64,000 bases of DNA from Trogon surrucura (GCA_020746105.1 CM036619.1:8656238-8720237); one strand, 5' to 3'. Shown: positions 26,821 through 39,835, counted from the stretch's first letter. A program made the numbers and translations. Notes: a model not told the origin generated them from the letters alone.

Positions 26821-28307
26821 ATTGACATGATGTTTTGCAGATGATAAGACATCAACCTGACAATCACTCAGCTCTGCTGGTTTCACTAGCTGGATGATCC
26901 CTACAGCAAAGAGCCTCTCCTTTTTGCCTTAGGCTGAAGAAAGTTTTCTCAGAGGTATGATTTGGATTGCAGTTGCTCTCTCGCTCCTCTACTCAGTGGT
27001 ATCTTGAGAATTCCATTTTCCTTTCTCTTCTTCTTTCTGACAAAAATACAAGAGTTATGTTTTCCTTATGGGAGTGTCTGTGTATTCTGAGCATTCAGAG
27101 TTGCTCTTAACTAAAAGCTGTTTAACACATCAAAAATTTCAGTTGCCGTGAGAAATAACGCTACTGTCTTCCTTTTGGCACCAAATTTCAGTCAGATACA
27201 AGCTGAAATACTGCTGAAATTTCCCCATGTTTTCCACCTACCCAGAAGGTGCCAGCAGAGATGGTATTTCATGTGCTGCAGTTTTTCATTAGTGAGATGT
27301 TTCTGAGGAGCACACAGGGCTTGAGATGTTTGCAGGAGTTGTCCTCTGTTCAGTGTCTAACTCCAGTCTGATGTATGTGATGAAAAAAACCTGCAGAGGA
27401 GCCTGATCAGTTCCTCTGGATATAAGTAGGCTGAAAGGGAACTAGGTGTGAGCTCGACTCCAAGATCCTTGACTTAAGTGTGACCACACAATTGCTGTTT
27501 TGCTCTCTGGCTCTGGTCTGGCCTCTTCCCAGGAGCTGTCACCAGCAGTACGGGGAAGATCATGCTCCAGCCTACACAGTCCCCCAAGGCTGTCCCATCC
27601 AGCCCTGGATCCTCCTCATGCTCGTATGGCCCCACACATACCCCAGGGTATGCAACACATCCCTTCATCTTCGTGCCATAAAAGCATAACTCTAGTGGGT
27701 TGCAACACTGCTCTTAGATTATTTCAGAGCCTTTGAACTCAAAAACACATTAAGAACCTAATGATGATATCTTAGGACCACAGTGACACCACTTGTAGCA
27801 CAAAAGAGAGCCAAGGCCAAGAGCCATCCGTGTGTGGGGTCAGCCTGCTGCAGAGGGCTGGTCCTAAGACATGAAGCCTGGGCTCCATGTCAGGCCAGAG
27901 GCTGGGTTTTTGCCTTTTTCTATTTAGCAGTATGGACACAGCATCTGTTTCAGATGCAGTTCACACAGGCCAAAACTTAACACCAAAGTGGGATTTTTTG
28001 GTGACTCATTTGATTTGCTAATCTGAAACAGATTTACCATGTCTTCTTTAATAGGGAACAGACTTTAAAGCTATTAAATGAATGAATTGCTGATTTAGAG
28101 CTGGCTGTTTGATTCTGAACAACTGTTTTGAAATGGCTGGCAAAAAGAGCATGTCCTGTTTTGCTGCAAGAGCTGCAATCAGATTACCTCCTGCTCTCTT
28201 CTCTTGTCCCTACTCCCTCCATTATTTTGTCTTAAGGTTACACACACAGTCTTTGTCAAATGATGCCTAAAGTGACCCCTTAACAGGGCTGCAATTACTA
28301 TGCCCGT
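26821..28307. other. Intergenic sequence, nothing recognised
   Basis: Unique sequence. Overlapping short frames at 27474-27736 on both strands have no family similarity that I recognise. Confidence 0.55.
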
Positions 28308-28405
28308 GGTGAAATGCTGGAACAGGTTGCCCAGAGAGGTGGTGCATGGACTAGATGCCCTTTAGAGGTCCCTTCCAGCCTGACACATTCTATGGTTCTA
28401 TGATC
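28308..28405 (+). mobile_element. CR1 LINE tail fragment, plus strand
   Basis: Carries CTGGAACAGGTTGCCCAGAG, GGACTAGATGCCCTTTAGAG, GGTCCCTTCCAGCC and an ATTCTATGGTTCTATGAT end. The middle is deleted relative to longer copies: the HWNRLP-coding phrase jumps directly to the 3' UTR. Confidence 0.88.
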
Positions 28406-31114
28406 TGTGTTCTATCTCCTCTGTGGCACCCTCTTCTGTAAAAGTTCTTTAGGACATGAGCCAACCTCTGTCGTCTCTGCCTAAACACAGAGAGAGGAGA
28501 AACCTGAGGTATTTCTTTCAAAGGTGTTTGTGTTTTATGCCCAGGAGCCCAAGACCATCAATGTAGTCCCAGGTGGTTCCAGACCTGTTGATGTGGTCAT
28601 CTCTGAGTACAAAGTGTCAACCAGCAATACCAATTTGTGCTTCTTTGACTGTGGGTTCAAATCTGTATGAGCAGCATTTATAACCAAAAACTTTAGAAAA
28701 GAGCTGTAACCATCTAACTGATCATAAATGATACATGTCATTTAGGGTCTTGCAGAACCAGACTTTCTTTTAGTTAATTGCTTGGCATGTTATTGCTATG
28801 TAAATGTGTGTTCAGGGCAAAAGGACATATATTTTTAAAGTACATTTGCAAGCAGAGAGCACGTGACATTTCTGTGTTAGGAAGATTAGACAATGATCAG
28901 GCCTTTTACCAGCTCTTCCATATCAGACATAAGTCAGGACAGAGTTCTGACTTGCACTTGCTTAGCTCCTTCTCAAACTGATAAGCACTCATCAGCCTGT
29001 TTTGCTCGAATTCAAGCTCTCTCAGCCTTGGTGGGTTCAAAAGTTCAGCTGAGATGTGAGTTGGATGTTCCTCCAGAGAAGCTGTGAAAAAAAGGAGTGG
29101 GAAATATTCTGGTGCACACACGTGTACATGTGCCTAAGTACTTGTGTTTATAGCAATGCCTCAGCCAGACTGAGTGGGAAGAAGAGGTGAGGGGGAGGGA
29201 AGTACCTTCCGGATTTCTAGCTAGTAGAGAAACCTCTTAAAAATACAGTAACTAAAGATGGGGACTAAAGGGAGAGAGTGGAGCACTTGTACTTTAGTTT
29301 TGGAGCAATTTTGCTCAGCCAAGCAATGACCACAAAGAATAAAAGCGATGTCAAATTGCATTTGGTGCCTTTCACCCGGGTCAGTACAGGAGTTGCAGGC
29401 ACGTTGGCTGATGTGATTCACACCAACGGATTTGGAATTGGGGGATTTTCTGGTGGCTTCCAAGTCCTTTGATCTCTTGCTTTGAATGGCCTAATTTATC
29501 AGAGCACATGCTCATACCCAGCACCTCCCTGGTCACAGCTTTCTGCTAGAGAATAAGGTGCCGCAAAGTCTTTTTTACATAAATGACTTAAAGTCTCCTT
29601 TAAGTTACTTGTGCAGCTCCTAAATGAGTTCTGTTTGAACATGCCTAATGATGTGCCTCTAGAGTGGATGTGAGCAGGGTTTTCCTCATGATGCTGTAAG
29701 TGTAAGGAATCCCCATTTTCTACTACATGAAAGTAGCTTTCATGAAAAGACATTTACTAGTGAAAAGTGTTTATTTAAACCATTGATTTTGCAGCAGAGG
29801 GCAGCAGTTGCAACTGATGGCCGGATTCTCCCCATTTAGTGAATGGGGATGGCGGGTCCTGGCTGGGCAGACTGAGGGAGGATTAGATGCAAGAAATTGT
29901 AGAGGACAAACTGTTGTCTTCCATTGGGTTCTGTTAAACTCTCTACTTATCTGATGCTTCAGAAATTGAGTTAGCGACCTGTGTAGCTTGTCTTCTTGTA
30001 GCTCATTTTGGAGACAAAAGTTCAAGAAGAAGAAATGTCAACGGGTAGTTGTTAATGCCAAAGGCAGTACTTTCTAAGTGGCTTCCTTTAGTCAGAGCAA
30101 ACCCTTTCTGATAAGCACAAAGTTTCTTATTTGGAAGGGGATCGAGAAAACCACCTACCTCTGATAGAGCTGAAGAGAATCCCCTCTAATTTACAACTTT
30201 TAAGCATTTAATTTCTCCTACCTCTGACTGCTGTGTAGAGTTATGACACTGCTTTTAATTCACAGTTAAAACAGGTCTCTCTACCTTCTTGCCTGCTCAT
30301 GGTTAATCATAGAAAGAATCAATATGAATAAAAAAAGAGTATCTCAAGACAGCTCGGTAAATCTACACCTGTAAGGGAATTTACTGTGTTTGTCTGTATG
30401 TTTAGTATAGATCCCCAAAAACCCAAGCTCTATACAATTGTACATACAGGTGTGTACATGTGTTTAACAGGTGGACAGGCCTGAAGAGTGCAATATTCCC
30501 CCAACAGGACTAAATAAACTCATGCAAGGGCCGATCAGGTCCCCATAAAACCAATTCTTTGGTCTCCCAGCAGCCCCACATAGCTTTCTGGTTAGATCAT
30601 TGGGCAAACAAGAGGGCAGGTGAGAGGCTGGTCACCAGGCACATCCTGCTGGGGCCATCAGAAAGCAGAGGGATCCTTGCAGGCCATGGTGCATGGCACC
30701 GTACTGCTTCTTCTGATCGAGGCAAGCAGCTGACAAAGAAGCAAAACAGAAAGGACCCAACTGAGTACACATACTGAGACTACATCAGGACAGATAATCA
30801 GCAGTAGTGCATTACATCTTGACTGTGGCGAATGTGAAAGCTGAATTCACCTGAATCTCTTTAGTCTGAAATGCAGATACCACTGAGACATCTAAAACCC
30901 CTGTTGGGCTGCCACCAAATCTAGAAACACTTTCCTTAAACACTTGATGTGTATGCAATTCTCGTCAACCTGAGAAAAGGGATTGCTCTACATCCTAACT
31001 TAAATTCCAGTTGGGATTTCTTCCCTTTTGTTTTATCTTGTGCAAGTTTCAGACAGTCCCTGCTGACTTATTCTTTGCTTAAAAGATAGGTTTGAAAACA
31101 GAGACTCGCTTCAT
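28406..31114. other. Intergenic sequence, nothing recognised
   Basis: About 2.7 kb of unique DNA with no recognisable gene or repeat. Confidence 0.55.
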
Positions 31115-31581
31115 GAGAGAGTCCACCGCAGAGCCAGAAAGATGATGAAGGGAGTGGAACATCTCCCTTATGAGGAAAGGCTGAAGGAGCTGGGTCTGTT
31201 TAGCTTGGAGAAGAGGAGACTGAGGGGTGACCTCATTAATGTTTATAAATATGTCAAGGGGGAGTGTCAGGAGGATGGAGCCAGACTCTTCTCAGGGATG
31301 TCCAATGATAGCACAAGGGGCAATGGGTGCAAGCTGGAGCATAGGAGGTTCCACAAGAACATTAGAAAAAACTTTTATGCTATGAGGGTGACAGAGCACT
31401 GGCACAGGCTGCCCAGGGAGGCTGTGGAGTCTCCTTCTTCGGAGACATTCAAAACCCGCCTGGACGTGTTCCTGTGCGAGCTACTGTAGGTGATCCTGCT
31501 CTGGCAGGGGGGTTGGACTACATGATCTTTTGAGTTCCCTTCCAATGCCAAACATTCTGCGATTCTGTGTGTGATTCTGTG
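31115..31581 (+). mobile_element. CR1 LINE, 5'-truncated 3' end, plus strand
   Basis: Encodes an intact 115-codon C-terminal frame (31142-31489) with [40 protein letters not shown] and [19 protein letters not shown]. It ends with GGGGGGTTGGACTACATGAT and CATTCTGCGATTCTGTG. The match to the copy at 11469 is close. Truncation removes the catalytic domain. Confidence 0.95.
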
Positions 31582-33423
31582 AGTTCTTGGTGTGAGAGGC
31601 AAGTTTTAATCTAGATATTGCAGTCTGAGCATTTTCTGTCTGGAAAAGAAATGGCAGCATGTGGCAAGTCCCAATTCCCCTTCCAACTGTACCTGGGATA
31701 TGAAACTATCTCCCCACCCTCACAATGACAGCTGTGAGCTGCAGAACCAAATTCTTACTTTTTCCTGTCTGGTCTGATGAATTTTCATTATTTTTGGAAA
31801 ACATATTTTCTCCAACAGGAGAGATTGCAAGCAAAATATTGTGCAATGGGCATATAACCACTCAGTATACTGTGGTTAAAATTTTTTCCTGGTAAGCAGA
31901 AGAGCTGTGGTCAGATGCCTGCAGTATCTGTGAGTTGTGGACTGCGATGCAGTACTAGAGAAGGCACTCACTGACCATAGGTATTCATCTCTTGGACAGA
32001 ACTCACGGTCGAAAACCTCATGCGGAAATAAACACAAAATCTATTTTAGACCTTGTCTCTCTTGCCCTTTTGTCTCAGCTAGCTTTAATATTTACCACTT
32101 CTCAGAAGCCCAATTCTTAGGCACGCAGTTGTCCACATGCATTGGACCAAAAGCCCAAATGGCAAATGTGGAGGTGGACAGCCCTGTCACTTGGCAGCTG
32201 AGTCCTGCTGTGAATTTAGCTCATAGATTCCACCCCAATTAACAGAACTTCCTGCAAAAATGTTCCCTTTAGTAAAATGCTCCACCAAAAGCCCCCTGAA
32301 AGGAAATACCTACTCAAACCAAAAAAAAAAAAAATCCCGTTCACTCCATTCATTGAATGAACTTAGAGATGAACCCTGGTCTTCTAAAATGTATTTTAAA
32401 AGTTTACTTCCTTTGCAAATGGCAGGAAGTTCGTATTGCAAGACCAACTAAATGACTCACTACACATCTATGCTTTTGCTGAACCAGATAAACCTGCCAA
32501 AAAAAGCAGTTTCCAAACTGGAAATAAGTAGTTATGCAGGGATATGAATAATATCAGGCAAATCTCTGACAAGGGCATGTGAATCTGCAATCTGTGGTGT
32601 TATTTATTTATATTTTTTATTGAGGTCGGTGCCCTTGGTTCAAAGTTACAGTGGTTAATTTTTGGAAGGACAACCAATCTGTATGGCTACATGTCAGCAT
32701 CATCAAGAGAACCAAAAGCAACAACAAAAAGCTGTAGTAGAATAAATTTCCCAGTGGATGGGGCGTGATATCTGATGGGTCACAGAGGGAATTCTTTTGA
32801 CATGAACCAACAAATATCAAGTGTATTTTTCATGAAACATGTAGCTTAATCCAAAATTATCCCTGCTGTATTGTTAGTGAGAATAAGGGAACACCCAGCC
32901 ACTTTTGCAGTGACTAATAATATTACCAGCGTGCAGAGATCTTTGTGCAGGAATACACAACACTTTTCGAAAAAAAAAAATAATAGTGCTTTATTCAGCT
33001 CTTTTCTCCTTCTTTGCTGCTGCAGTACAACCATTGAAATTTCCTGTGTTAATGCTGGCATGGCAAGAAATACAATGTCAGAGGAAAGAAGAATAGTCTC
33101 ATAATTTCAATCTGTTTCCATAGCATTGAAATAGTCCCCTCAGTGGACTTTGGATCAGATCTCTAGTCTGGTGGTTCTTCATTTGCAACATCCTTTTGCC
33201 CCTGGAGCCTTGTAAGCATTGATTAGTTAATGGCTTTAAAGTGCTATTTAAATGCTGAAATATTGCTACTGCAAGGTGTTGGAACACATAGGCTGGTTTC
33301 TGCTCAGCACTTATGATTAGCTTTCTCTAGCATGGAAATATGGCATTTCCCTTCTTTGTACAAATGTGTCTTTGTGTGTGCCTATATCTACAATAATCCA
33401 GTTTAGTAAAACAAAACAGTAAA
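31582..33423. other. Intergenic sequence, nothing recognised
   Basis: Unique sequence with a 14-base A run at 32321-32334 and no recognisable gene. Short frames only. Confidence 0.55.
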
Positions 33424-33613
33424 CCATAGAATGATTTGAGTTGGAAAAGACCTCAAAGATCATCTACTTCCAACTCTCCTGCCATGGTAGAGACATCTCC
33501 CACTAGATCAGGTTGCTCAAGGCTCCATCCAGCCTGGCCTTGAACACTTCCAGGGATGGAGCATCCACAGCCTCCCTGGGCAACCTGTGCCAGTGCCTCA
33601 CCACCCTCAGGGT
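33424..33613 (-). mobile_element. CR1 LINE 3'-end fragment, minus strand
   Basis: Starts CCATAGAATGATTTGAGTTGG, then AAAGACCTCAAAGATCATCT, CCTGCCATGGTAGAGACATC and CACAGCCTCCCTGGGCAACC. It belongs to the subfamily whose plus-strand 3' UTR reads CCCTGCCCATGG, like the outer copy at 42108. It is cut off inside the C-terminal coding region. Confidence 0.9.
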
Positions 33614-35949
33614 TTACTCTTAAAGATCTTGGAGACCTATTTTGTTATCTCAAGTGAAAGCCACAGACAGCACTGGAAAGGGGTCATCCTTTCGGGTTAG
33701 TTTGAACAGCCTGTTTGCCAGTATGCCTGGGCAGCCACCTCCTGTAGAGATGCTCTTCTGAAAAGGCCAAGTGCGTGCCAGCTGCATAAAGCTGGCTTAT
33801 TAAATAAAATAATATTTACAGTAGAAGTACTCATTAGGTTTCCAGTGGGCCCATGTGAGTGGCAGTTTGTATCCCCAGCACAGCGGCTCCTAAAGTACAC
33901 ACGTCTGCACACGTACAGATACCGGCGCAGGAGCCACTCGGCTGCTCCGGGAATGTGGTGCGAGCAGTTGCGCAGCGCAGCACAGGGTGAAAACTTACTT
34001 TAGGTAGTGGCTGTTGCACTGTCAGCAGTGCCACTTTAGCAAATTGAGCCCTGAATTTCCTGTTTTCCCTACCTGTCTTCTAAGGAGACTTTTTCAAGCG
34101 GAGGGACATGATGCTCCCCAAGCTTTCAGCTGTGCTCCTTTCTGGCACACGGCAGGATTTGGCTCTCTAGGTACAAACTTTAGCAATTACATCGTCACAT
34201 AGTAAAAATGCTTCTTAACTTGGAGTTTTGGAATGACTTCATTTTCTTTTGCAATCCACCCATCACCCTCAAAAGACACTGTAAATCACTATGTTATTCT
34301 CAGTCCTAACAAGCAAAGGCAAAGGCTCAGTCTGGATGCACACATTCCCAAGCTTTCCTACTCCTGTGGGCTAGCTGCTACTGACTCCTGGGGGCTTCCA
34401 CCTGCCTGTCTCCAACATTTGTGAGGGTCCATCACCACATGCAATTTAAATATCAAACAAACTGCAAAGGTCAAAGCAAAAGAAAACACTTAATTTCAGT
34501 TCTCTCATTCCTCATTTCAGACTCTGTACTTGTTTTGCCTGCAAAAGTCTACATTTAGTGCCCAGGGAACAGTTCATTCCATCTGAATCTCTGGAGCTTT
34601 CAGCCCCTTCCCCAAAAAGCAGCCAAGTACAGCAGACTGAAAAACTTCTTGAGGATGGGCCAAACCACACAGTTCAGACACTGACCTAGATCCGTTTTCT
34701 GAAGGACTGAATGTTTCTGAGCTAGGATTTTGTTTCATGATCAGATGAAGGAAGGATTAATCTCTTGGAAAAATTGTCAAGCCCATCTTACTGCTCTAGC
34801 ATTTGTACTTGTTCCACGGAGCCACTGAGACAGACAGATCTTCCACAACAAACCCAGCAAGCCGCTGATTTGATGACACAATTTTGAGGGTGTGACTTCA
34901 AAACAGGCTCAGCTGCAAATTAAATTATTTGTGATAGTTTCACTGGTTTCCTGGCCTCACAGTTTAAAATGAATATGAAAATGTTTACACCTTCTGATGA
35001 AACAATAAAGTGCACACACAGCAGCACTGTCTTAAAATGACAAATGCTTCTCTTTTGTTGTTTTTTAGAAAAACTTTGCACCCTTGCAGACTTTAACTAA
35101 CCAAAGGTAAGAAAATGTGACAAAATGCCCTTTATACTACACTTAGTAATATTTCAGAGTTATTGCTGCACAACATGCTCTCTTGTAATTTCGTGGTGAA
35201 GAAGGAACCAGACTTCCAGGGCTCTTTTTCCAAAGGCAGCATTTTCTGACTCCTGGGTTAGGAAGAGAGAAGTTAATATGCATGTTAACAGCAGCAAGCT
35301 TTTATAGACTGAACTTAATAAACTTATTATATAGCCAAGAAAATAGAGGCAAAGACTTTAACAAAGTTTCAGAGTTTCAGAAATTCCTAATTTCCTCTTT
35401 GGGCCACTGCATGAGGAAGAATGATAACATCCTGCAGATTTCATGAGTTTGGGTCACAGTAACCCACCATAAAAACGAGGCTGTTAAGTGAAATCACACA
35501 CATGGGGTATGTGCTTTACAGAAAAGTCACAGAAAACACAGCTCAGGCTGTCACAGTTTAACCAGCCCCTTAGCGGGTGGCTACACGCAGAACTGTGTGT
35601 ACAGAGATATTCTTTGCTCAGCAGGCTAGGGCCTCTTTTTGGAATAAATGATTAGCTGCGATTCTTGCCAAAGAGCTGTTCGCTGGGAAACTTACACAGC
35701 ACTTGCAGCACCCACTGCACCCTCTGAACTTCATCAGAAATGCGCAATGGCACTATTTCCTTTGTACTGCACTTAGAGACCCTTCCTGGTGATCACGATA
35801 ATGTATGAGCACCAGATATTCAGCAATTCAGGATCGGGTAAACAGATTTCTTTTTAAATAATAGTACGCATGTCTGCACAGTTTTGACCACCTGTGCCAA
35901 GACTCCGCTGCTGCATGCCCTTGCTCAGCCTTTCGCAAGATCGCTATTA
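33614..35949. other. Intergenic sequence with a possible upstream exon
   Basis: Unique sequence just upstream of the promoter region. A 38-base segment at 35069-35106 has strong acceptor and donor signals (see findings). A phrase at 35553-35600 faintly resembles the start of an avian LTR but is too short to call. No protein-coding evidence. Confidence 0.5.
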
Positions 35950-36190
35950 TAGAATCATAGAATCGTATCAGCTGGAAAAGACCTAGAAGATCATCGAGTC
36001 CAGCCTTTGTCCCAGCCCTATCAACCTACTACACAATTCCCCACAACGCAACATCCACCTGTCTCTTAAACACCTCCAGGGACTCAACCCCCTCCCTGGG
36101 CAGCCTGTTCCAATGGTTGACAACCCTTTCAGTAAAGAAATTCTTCCTAATGTCTAACCTGAACCTCCTCTGGCGCAATTTAAATCCATG
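35950..36190 (-). mobile_element. CR1 LINE 3'-end fragment beside the NDRG1 CpG island, minus strand
   Basis: Starts ATAGAATCATAGAATCG, then CAGCTGGAAAAGACCTAGAA, CATCGAGTCCAGCCTTTGTC and GGGCAGCCTGTTCCAATGG, ending in the NFFTE-type coding phrase and beyond. It is of the same subfamily as the long copy at 24342. It ends about 120 bases before CpG density rises and about 500 bases before the inferred start site. Confidence 0.9.
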
Positions 36191-36662
36191 CTCTTTCAGT
36201 ATAGAAATATTCTCTGAAATATTTTAGCATAGAAATATTCTCTTGGTCCTTGGGCAAACCCCTCGCACACACTCCTCTCTCCTCACCAAACTGTGTGAAA
36301 CCCCTTATTCCTGGCACGGTAACTCTTCGACAAGCGGGGTGGCAGGTCTGGGCCGTTCGCTGCTCCCAAAGCTCGCCCAGGACGGGGATGCCAGAGGAGA
36401 GCGTCCCCGGGCTGGGCTGCAGGAAGGGGGAGCCGAGGCTTGTGGCTGTGCGCGGGGCTTCCACGCTGACATTTTGTGGCCCTGCGAACACCGGGAATCC
36501 GGGATGTAACCGCGCCAAACGTCTGCGAGCGACCGGCAGTCGGCAGGGGCGCGGGTCCGGGCGGGCGGAGCCCCGGGACGGCTGCCGGCCCACCCCGTGC
36601 TCCCGCCGGGGAGGCGGTGGCGGCGGCGGCGGGCAGCGCCGCCCGGCGGGCGGGGCGCGGGC

Positions 36663-36668
36663 TATAAA
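36663..36668 (+). promoter_or_regulatory. TATA-like box of the NDRG1 promoter
   Basis: TATAAA sits directly after a run of GC boxes and about 80 bases before the exon 1 donor. It predicts a start site near 36690-36695. TATA boxes inside CpG islands are a minority arrangement but fit a stress-inducible gene. The assignment is inferred from position; no start-site data are available here. Confidence 0.6.
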
Positions 36669-36692
36669 TCCGCCCCTCGGCGACGGACGGGG

Positions 36693-36742
36693 GTTGTTTG
36701 GGGTGTAGCGGCGGCAGCGGAGGGAGAGCGGTGCTGCAGCAG
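36693..36742 (+). other. NDRG1: NDRG1 exon 1, non-coding 5' UTR
   Basis: The right edge is set by CAG|GTAAGG at 36742/36743, a near-perfect U2 donor inside the CpG island. The left edge is only an estimate from the TATA-like box. No in-frame ATG links to the coding exon, so the exon is 5' UTR. It splices to 52304. Other start sites or a longer first exon are possible. Confidence 0.7.
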
Positions 36743-39700
36743 GTAAGGGAGGGTCACTTCGTCCGTTTATCCTTCTGTCTGCTTCCTTATCTATTCCTGT
36801 ACCTACCTGTCTCCGTCCAGCCACCCCTGCGAGCCTCGCAGCCCCTTTGAGGACGCATCTTCGCGTCACCCCGCTCCTTTTTCTTAACAATAAATCCCTT
36901 TCCCCTCGCATCCCTCCCAAGCAGGGCTTTCCCGGCTGCCGGTGAGGCAGCGGGTGGCTCTCAGCGGGGCGGTTGCTGGGCGCTGGCGGGAGGGAGCAGC
37001 GGACGGGGCGCCCCGAGCTCGGTGGGGGCCCCGCTCGGTGCTGGGGGCAGCTGCTGGGTGCTGCTGCCACGGTCCAGGCTCCCTGGCAGCAGCGGGCTGG
37101 GCTGGAACACAGCTGTGCCGAGAAGGCACATACTTTTCCTGCGGAAGTTGACTGCTGGCGCTTGTTGCTTGTGTCTCTTTGCTCTCGGAGCCCTGCGTTG
37201 GATTTGGGGCAGAGCACAGACTCGGCTGGTGCGCAGCCTTTACCAGTCGGGTGTTTCAGTGGACTTATTGTCTTCGTGTGTGATGTGTGATAGGTGTAGT
37301 TTGCCATCCGTGCTTCCAGGCACTGCTCAGCTTCAGAGGTTTTCACAGTAGTGCTCGAGGTGGAGACACAGCCAAGTACGGGGTCTGATGAAATAAATGT
37401 TTCACTTCTGCTAGGCAAAATGTTTTGGTTAACACTTACCATTGTGTTTTCCTACAAAACCCTTGCAAACTGCTATTGCTCGCTGGTTTAGGCACTGTTT
37501 ATAAAGACCACAGTAGTGGTTTTGCACTCCATCAGAAGAGGACTCCTTTTAGACTTCAGATAGAGGTATTTACCAACGATGTTATATCAGTGTTTTTCTC
37601 CCCAGTTGTCTGTTTAAATAGGAACTGTATTTTGAATGTACAAAATGCAGCTGTAGCGGCATGGGACAGGTTAAAGGCAACCTGAAGCTTTCTGTCCACA
37701 TTTTCTGCAAGGTAACACCTTGCCCTGTTTTGACTTTCTCTGGCTTTTTGTCAGCTTTTTTTTTTTGTGTGTCCCCAAGTGTGTCAAATTTATATATGGC
37801 TGCTTAAAACTCATTGCTGAGTCCCAGCAATGGAAATAGCCCTTAACCAGGAGCTATCAAATGCTTCAGGTAAATATGTGAGAAACGTGCCTTGCTGTTC
37901 TTATTCTTGGCTGTTACAGACATAACTTAGATCAAAACTCCAGCCAGTGGTGTTAAACTGATGCACTTTGAACTTGGTTCTAGGAACATGTGTTGGTTTG
38001 TTTATTTGGTGGGGTTTTTTTTTAGTTTTGTGCTCTTTTAGCCGGAGTCTAACATAGTTTGACATAGAATGACTGTTGCTTTATCACAAGTATTTGAGTA
38101 AACAGCAGGCAGCTAATGCTGCACAGTGTCCTGTGCACAGCAAGAATTCAATGACTGTCAATCAAATGAGAAAACTCTGGAGTAGGTGCAGCAAAAATAA
38201 AGTGTTCCTTAAAGGTTTGTACAGTTCCCAGAGTACTAATAAGCTTTGTGCCCTTGAAGAATAATGCATGAAAGTGCTCAGGAGGAACTGGTGTGTGTTT
38301 TGATATGGAAAATACACTTGCAGTGAAAACAGGTTTTGATGTAGCAAAGTGAGACTGCTTAGGATGTGTATGGTTTCTGTACTTAATTTTTTAGTCTAAG
38401 CTGAACAGATGCCATGGCATAACAGTTTGGGGAACTGGCGATTGCAACTTCTGAATCTCAGTTCCTTGCACTATACTTCAGCAGATACCTGAATGGGATG
38501 GATTTCAACTTTGAAAACTTAGACCCAAAATTTCCGCAATCCATGAATTGAGAGAAAACTTAGGCCCCTGAGCTTGGGCATTCTGCAAAGTGGCTGGCCT
38601 TGAACGAGGCTGGGAAAGAGGGGTCTAGAAGGGATTTTCATTTGTTTCCCTTAGGAAAAAGGGTTTCTCTACTGGGTCCCTACATTCCTTGGCCACTTTT
38701 CCCAAGGTGATGGCAGGGTAGACCTGTCATAGTGTCAGGTGTCCAGAGCATTTGGCAGTGGCCAATGATGTTACTGTCATACGTGCCTGCCTTTGGGAAC
38801 CACTATCTGCACCACGAAAAAAGACTCTCTAAGTTTTTCTGTTTCTGCCTTGCACAATAGCTTTTTTGTTCTTTCCAAAATAAAAAAGAATGCTGAAACC
38901 GTGACAGATCATCTCAGTAGATTGTATGAATGCTCAGTAAAAACAGCAGGATTCCTCAATTTTTCTTTACTCCAGTAGGAGATATTCTGTTCTTTCAGTG
39001 TTCCTTTTTGCACTGACAGTTACATGGGGAGATTACAGTGCATCTTGGGAGGCAGCTTGTCATGGGAGCTTGGTCCTTAAAAAGAGTTTTGAGGCAGTTG
39101 AGTAATTTGCTTTTGTACTTCAGGTGGATTAGCAGTGAATTTCTGTGAGAAAAATTCTTTGATTTGGATTTTTAACCCTATGATTAATTTGTTTGACTTA
39201 AGTGCAACATATATGTCATAACCAGCTTAAAGGGTTTTGGCAAATTTCTAGCTTCCCTTAGAAAATACTGTGGTGTTTTGTTGGGTTTTTTTTTTCCCAC
39301 TTAACCTCATGAAAGCCTGAAAATCTATCGCACAAAACATGGATCATATATATAATGAGACGTTTCCTGCTTTTATTGTCTCAAAATAGACAAAGAGTGG
39401 AAGAAAAGATACAGAAGGGGTGACACTGGTGTGAAGCTCTTCAGAATGAAGACAACTAGAAACTACGAAACTCTCTGAAATAACACAAATTCTAATTGTG
39501 GTGGATCAGCAATGTTTACATCATGTGTACAGCTGGAAGCTTAAGGCAGCGGAAGCCTGTTTGCTGCCAGGGGAGAGCACAGCCTGGGAGAGCAGTGGCC
39601 TGACTGAGTTCAGTCCCGGCAGTATGCAGCGAGAGTGACTTTCTGTAGTTGCTCTGGTCTGACCACTTGAAAGGAAAACCTTCCAAAACCCAAGAGACGC

Positions 39701-39835
39701 AACTGCCTGATAATAAGGGTGAAAGGCTGGTTCTTGAGAGGAAGTGTGACTTCTAGCTGGCAGTTTGTTTGCATCTAACTTCCACATTGTGTCACGGCAT
39801 AGAAATCTCATGAAGTACAGGAGAGCCCACTTCGT

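Larger units (their letters stand above)
36310..37210. promoter_or_regulatory. CpG island spanning the NDRG1 promoter, exon 1 and start of intron 1
   Basis: CG dinucleotides are dense here and sparse elsewhere in the window. The richest part is 36520-36680, with a (GGC)n run at 36613-36633 and GC-box-like GGGCGGG cores near 36559-36567 and 36647-36656. The island contains the TATA-like element and the first-exon donor, so it is the obvious constitutive promoter of NDRG1. Its left side begins about 120 bases after the end of a CR1 fragment. An HRE-type core (GCGTG on the minus strand, 36462-36466) is present, but a five-base match is not evidence of function. Boundaries are by eye. Confidence 0.88.

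Noticed and set aside
35553..35600. A phrase like TGTCACAGTTTAACC followed by CTACACGCAG, reminiscent of the start of an avian LTR.
   Set aside because: The match is short and diverged, and the rest of an LTR does not follow.
1..36000. A search for exons of a neighbouring gene such as ST3GAL1, which lies next to NDRG1 in mammals.
   Set aside because: No sialyltransferase-like or other coding phrase could be recognised in any frame; the neighbour is probably outside the window.
36180..37442. A 420-codon open frame on the minus strand across the CpG island.
   Set aside because: Stop codons are AT-rich, so long frames are expected by chance in such GC-rich DNA. The frame runs antisense through the promoter, exon 1 and the start of intron 1, and its last codons lie in a CR1. 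The product is low-complexity (proline/arginine-rich) with no domain.
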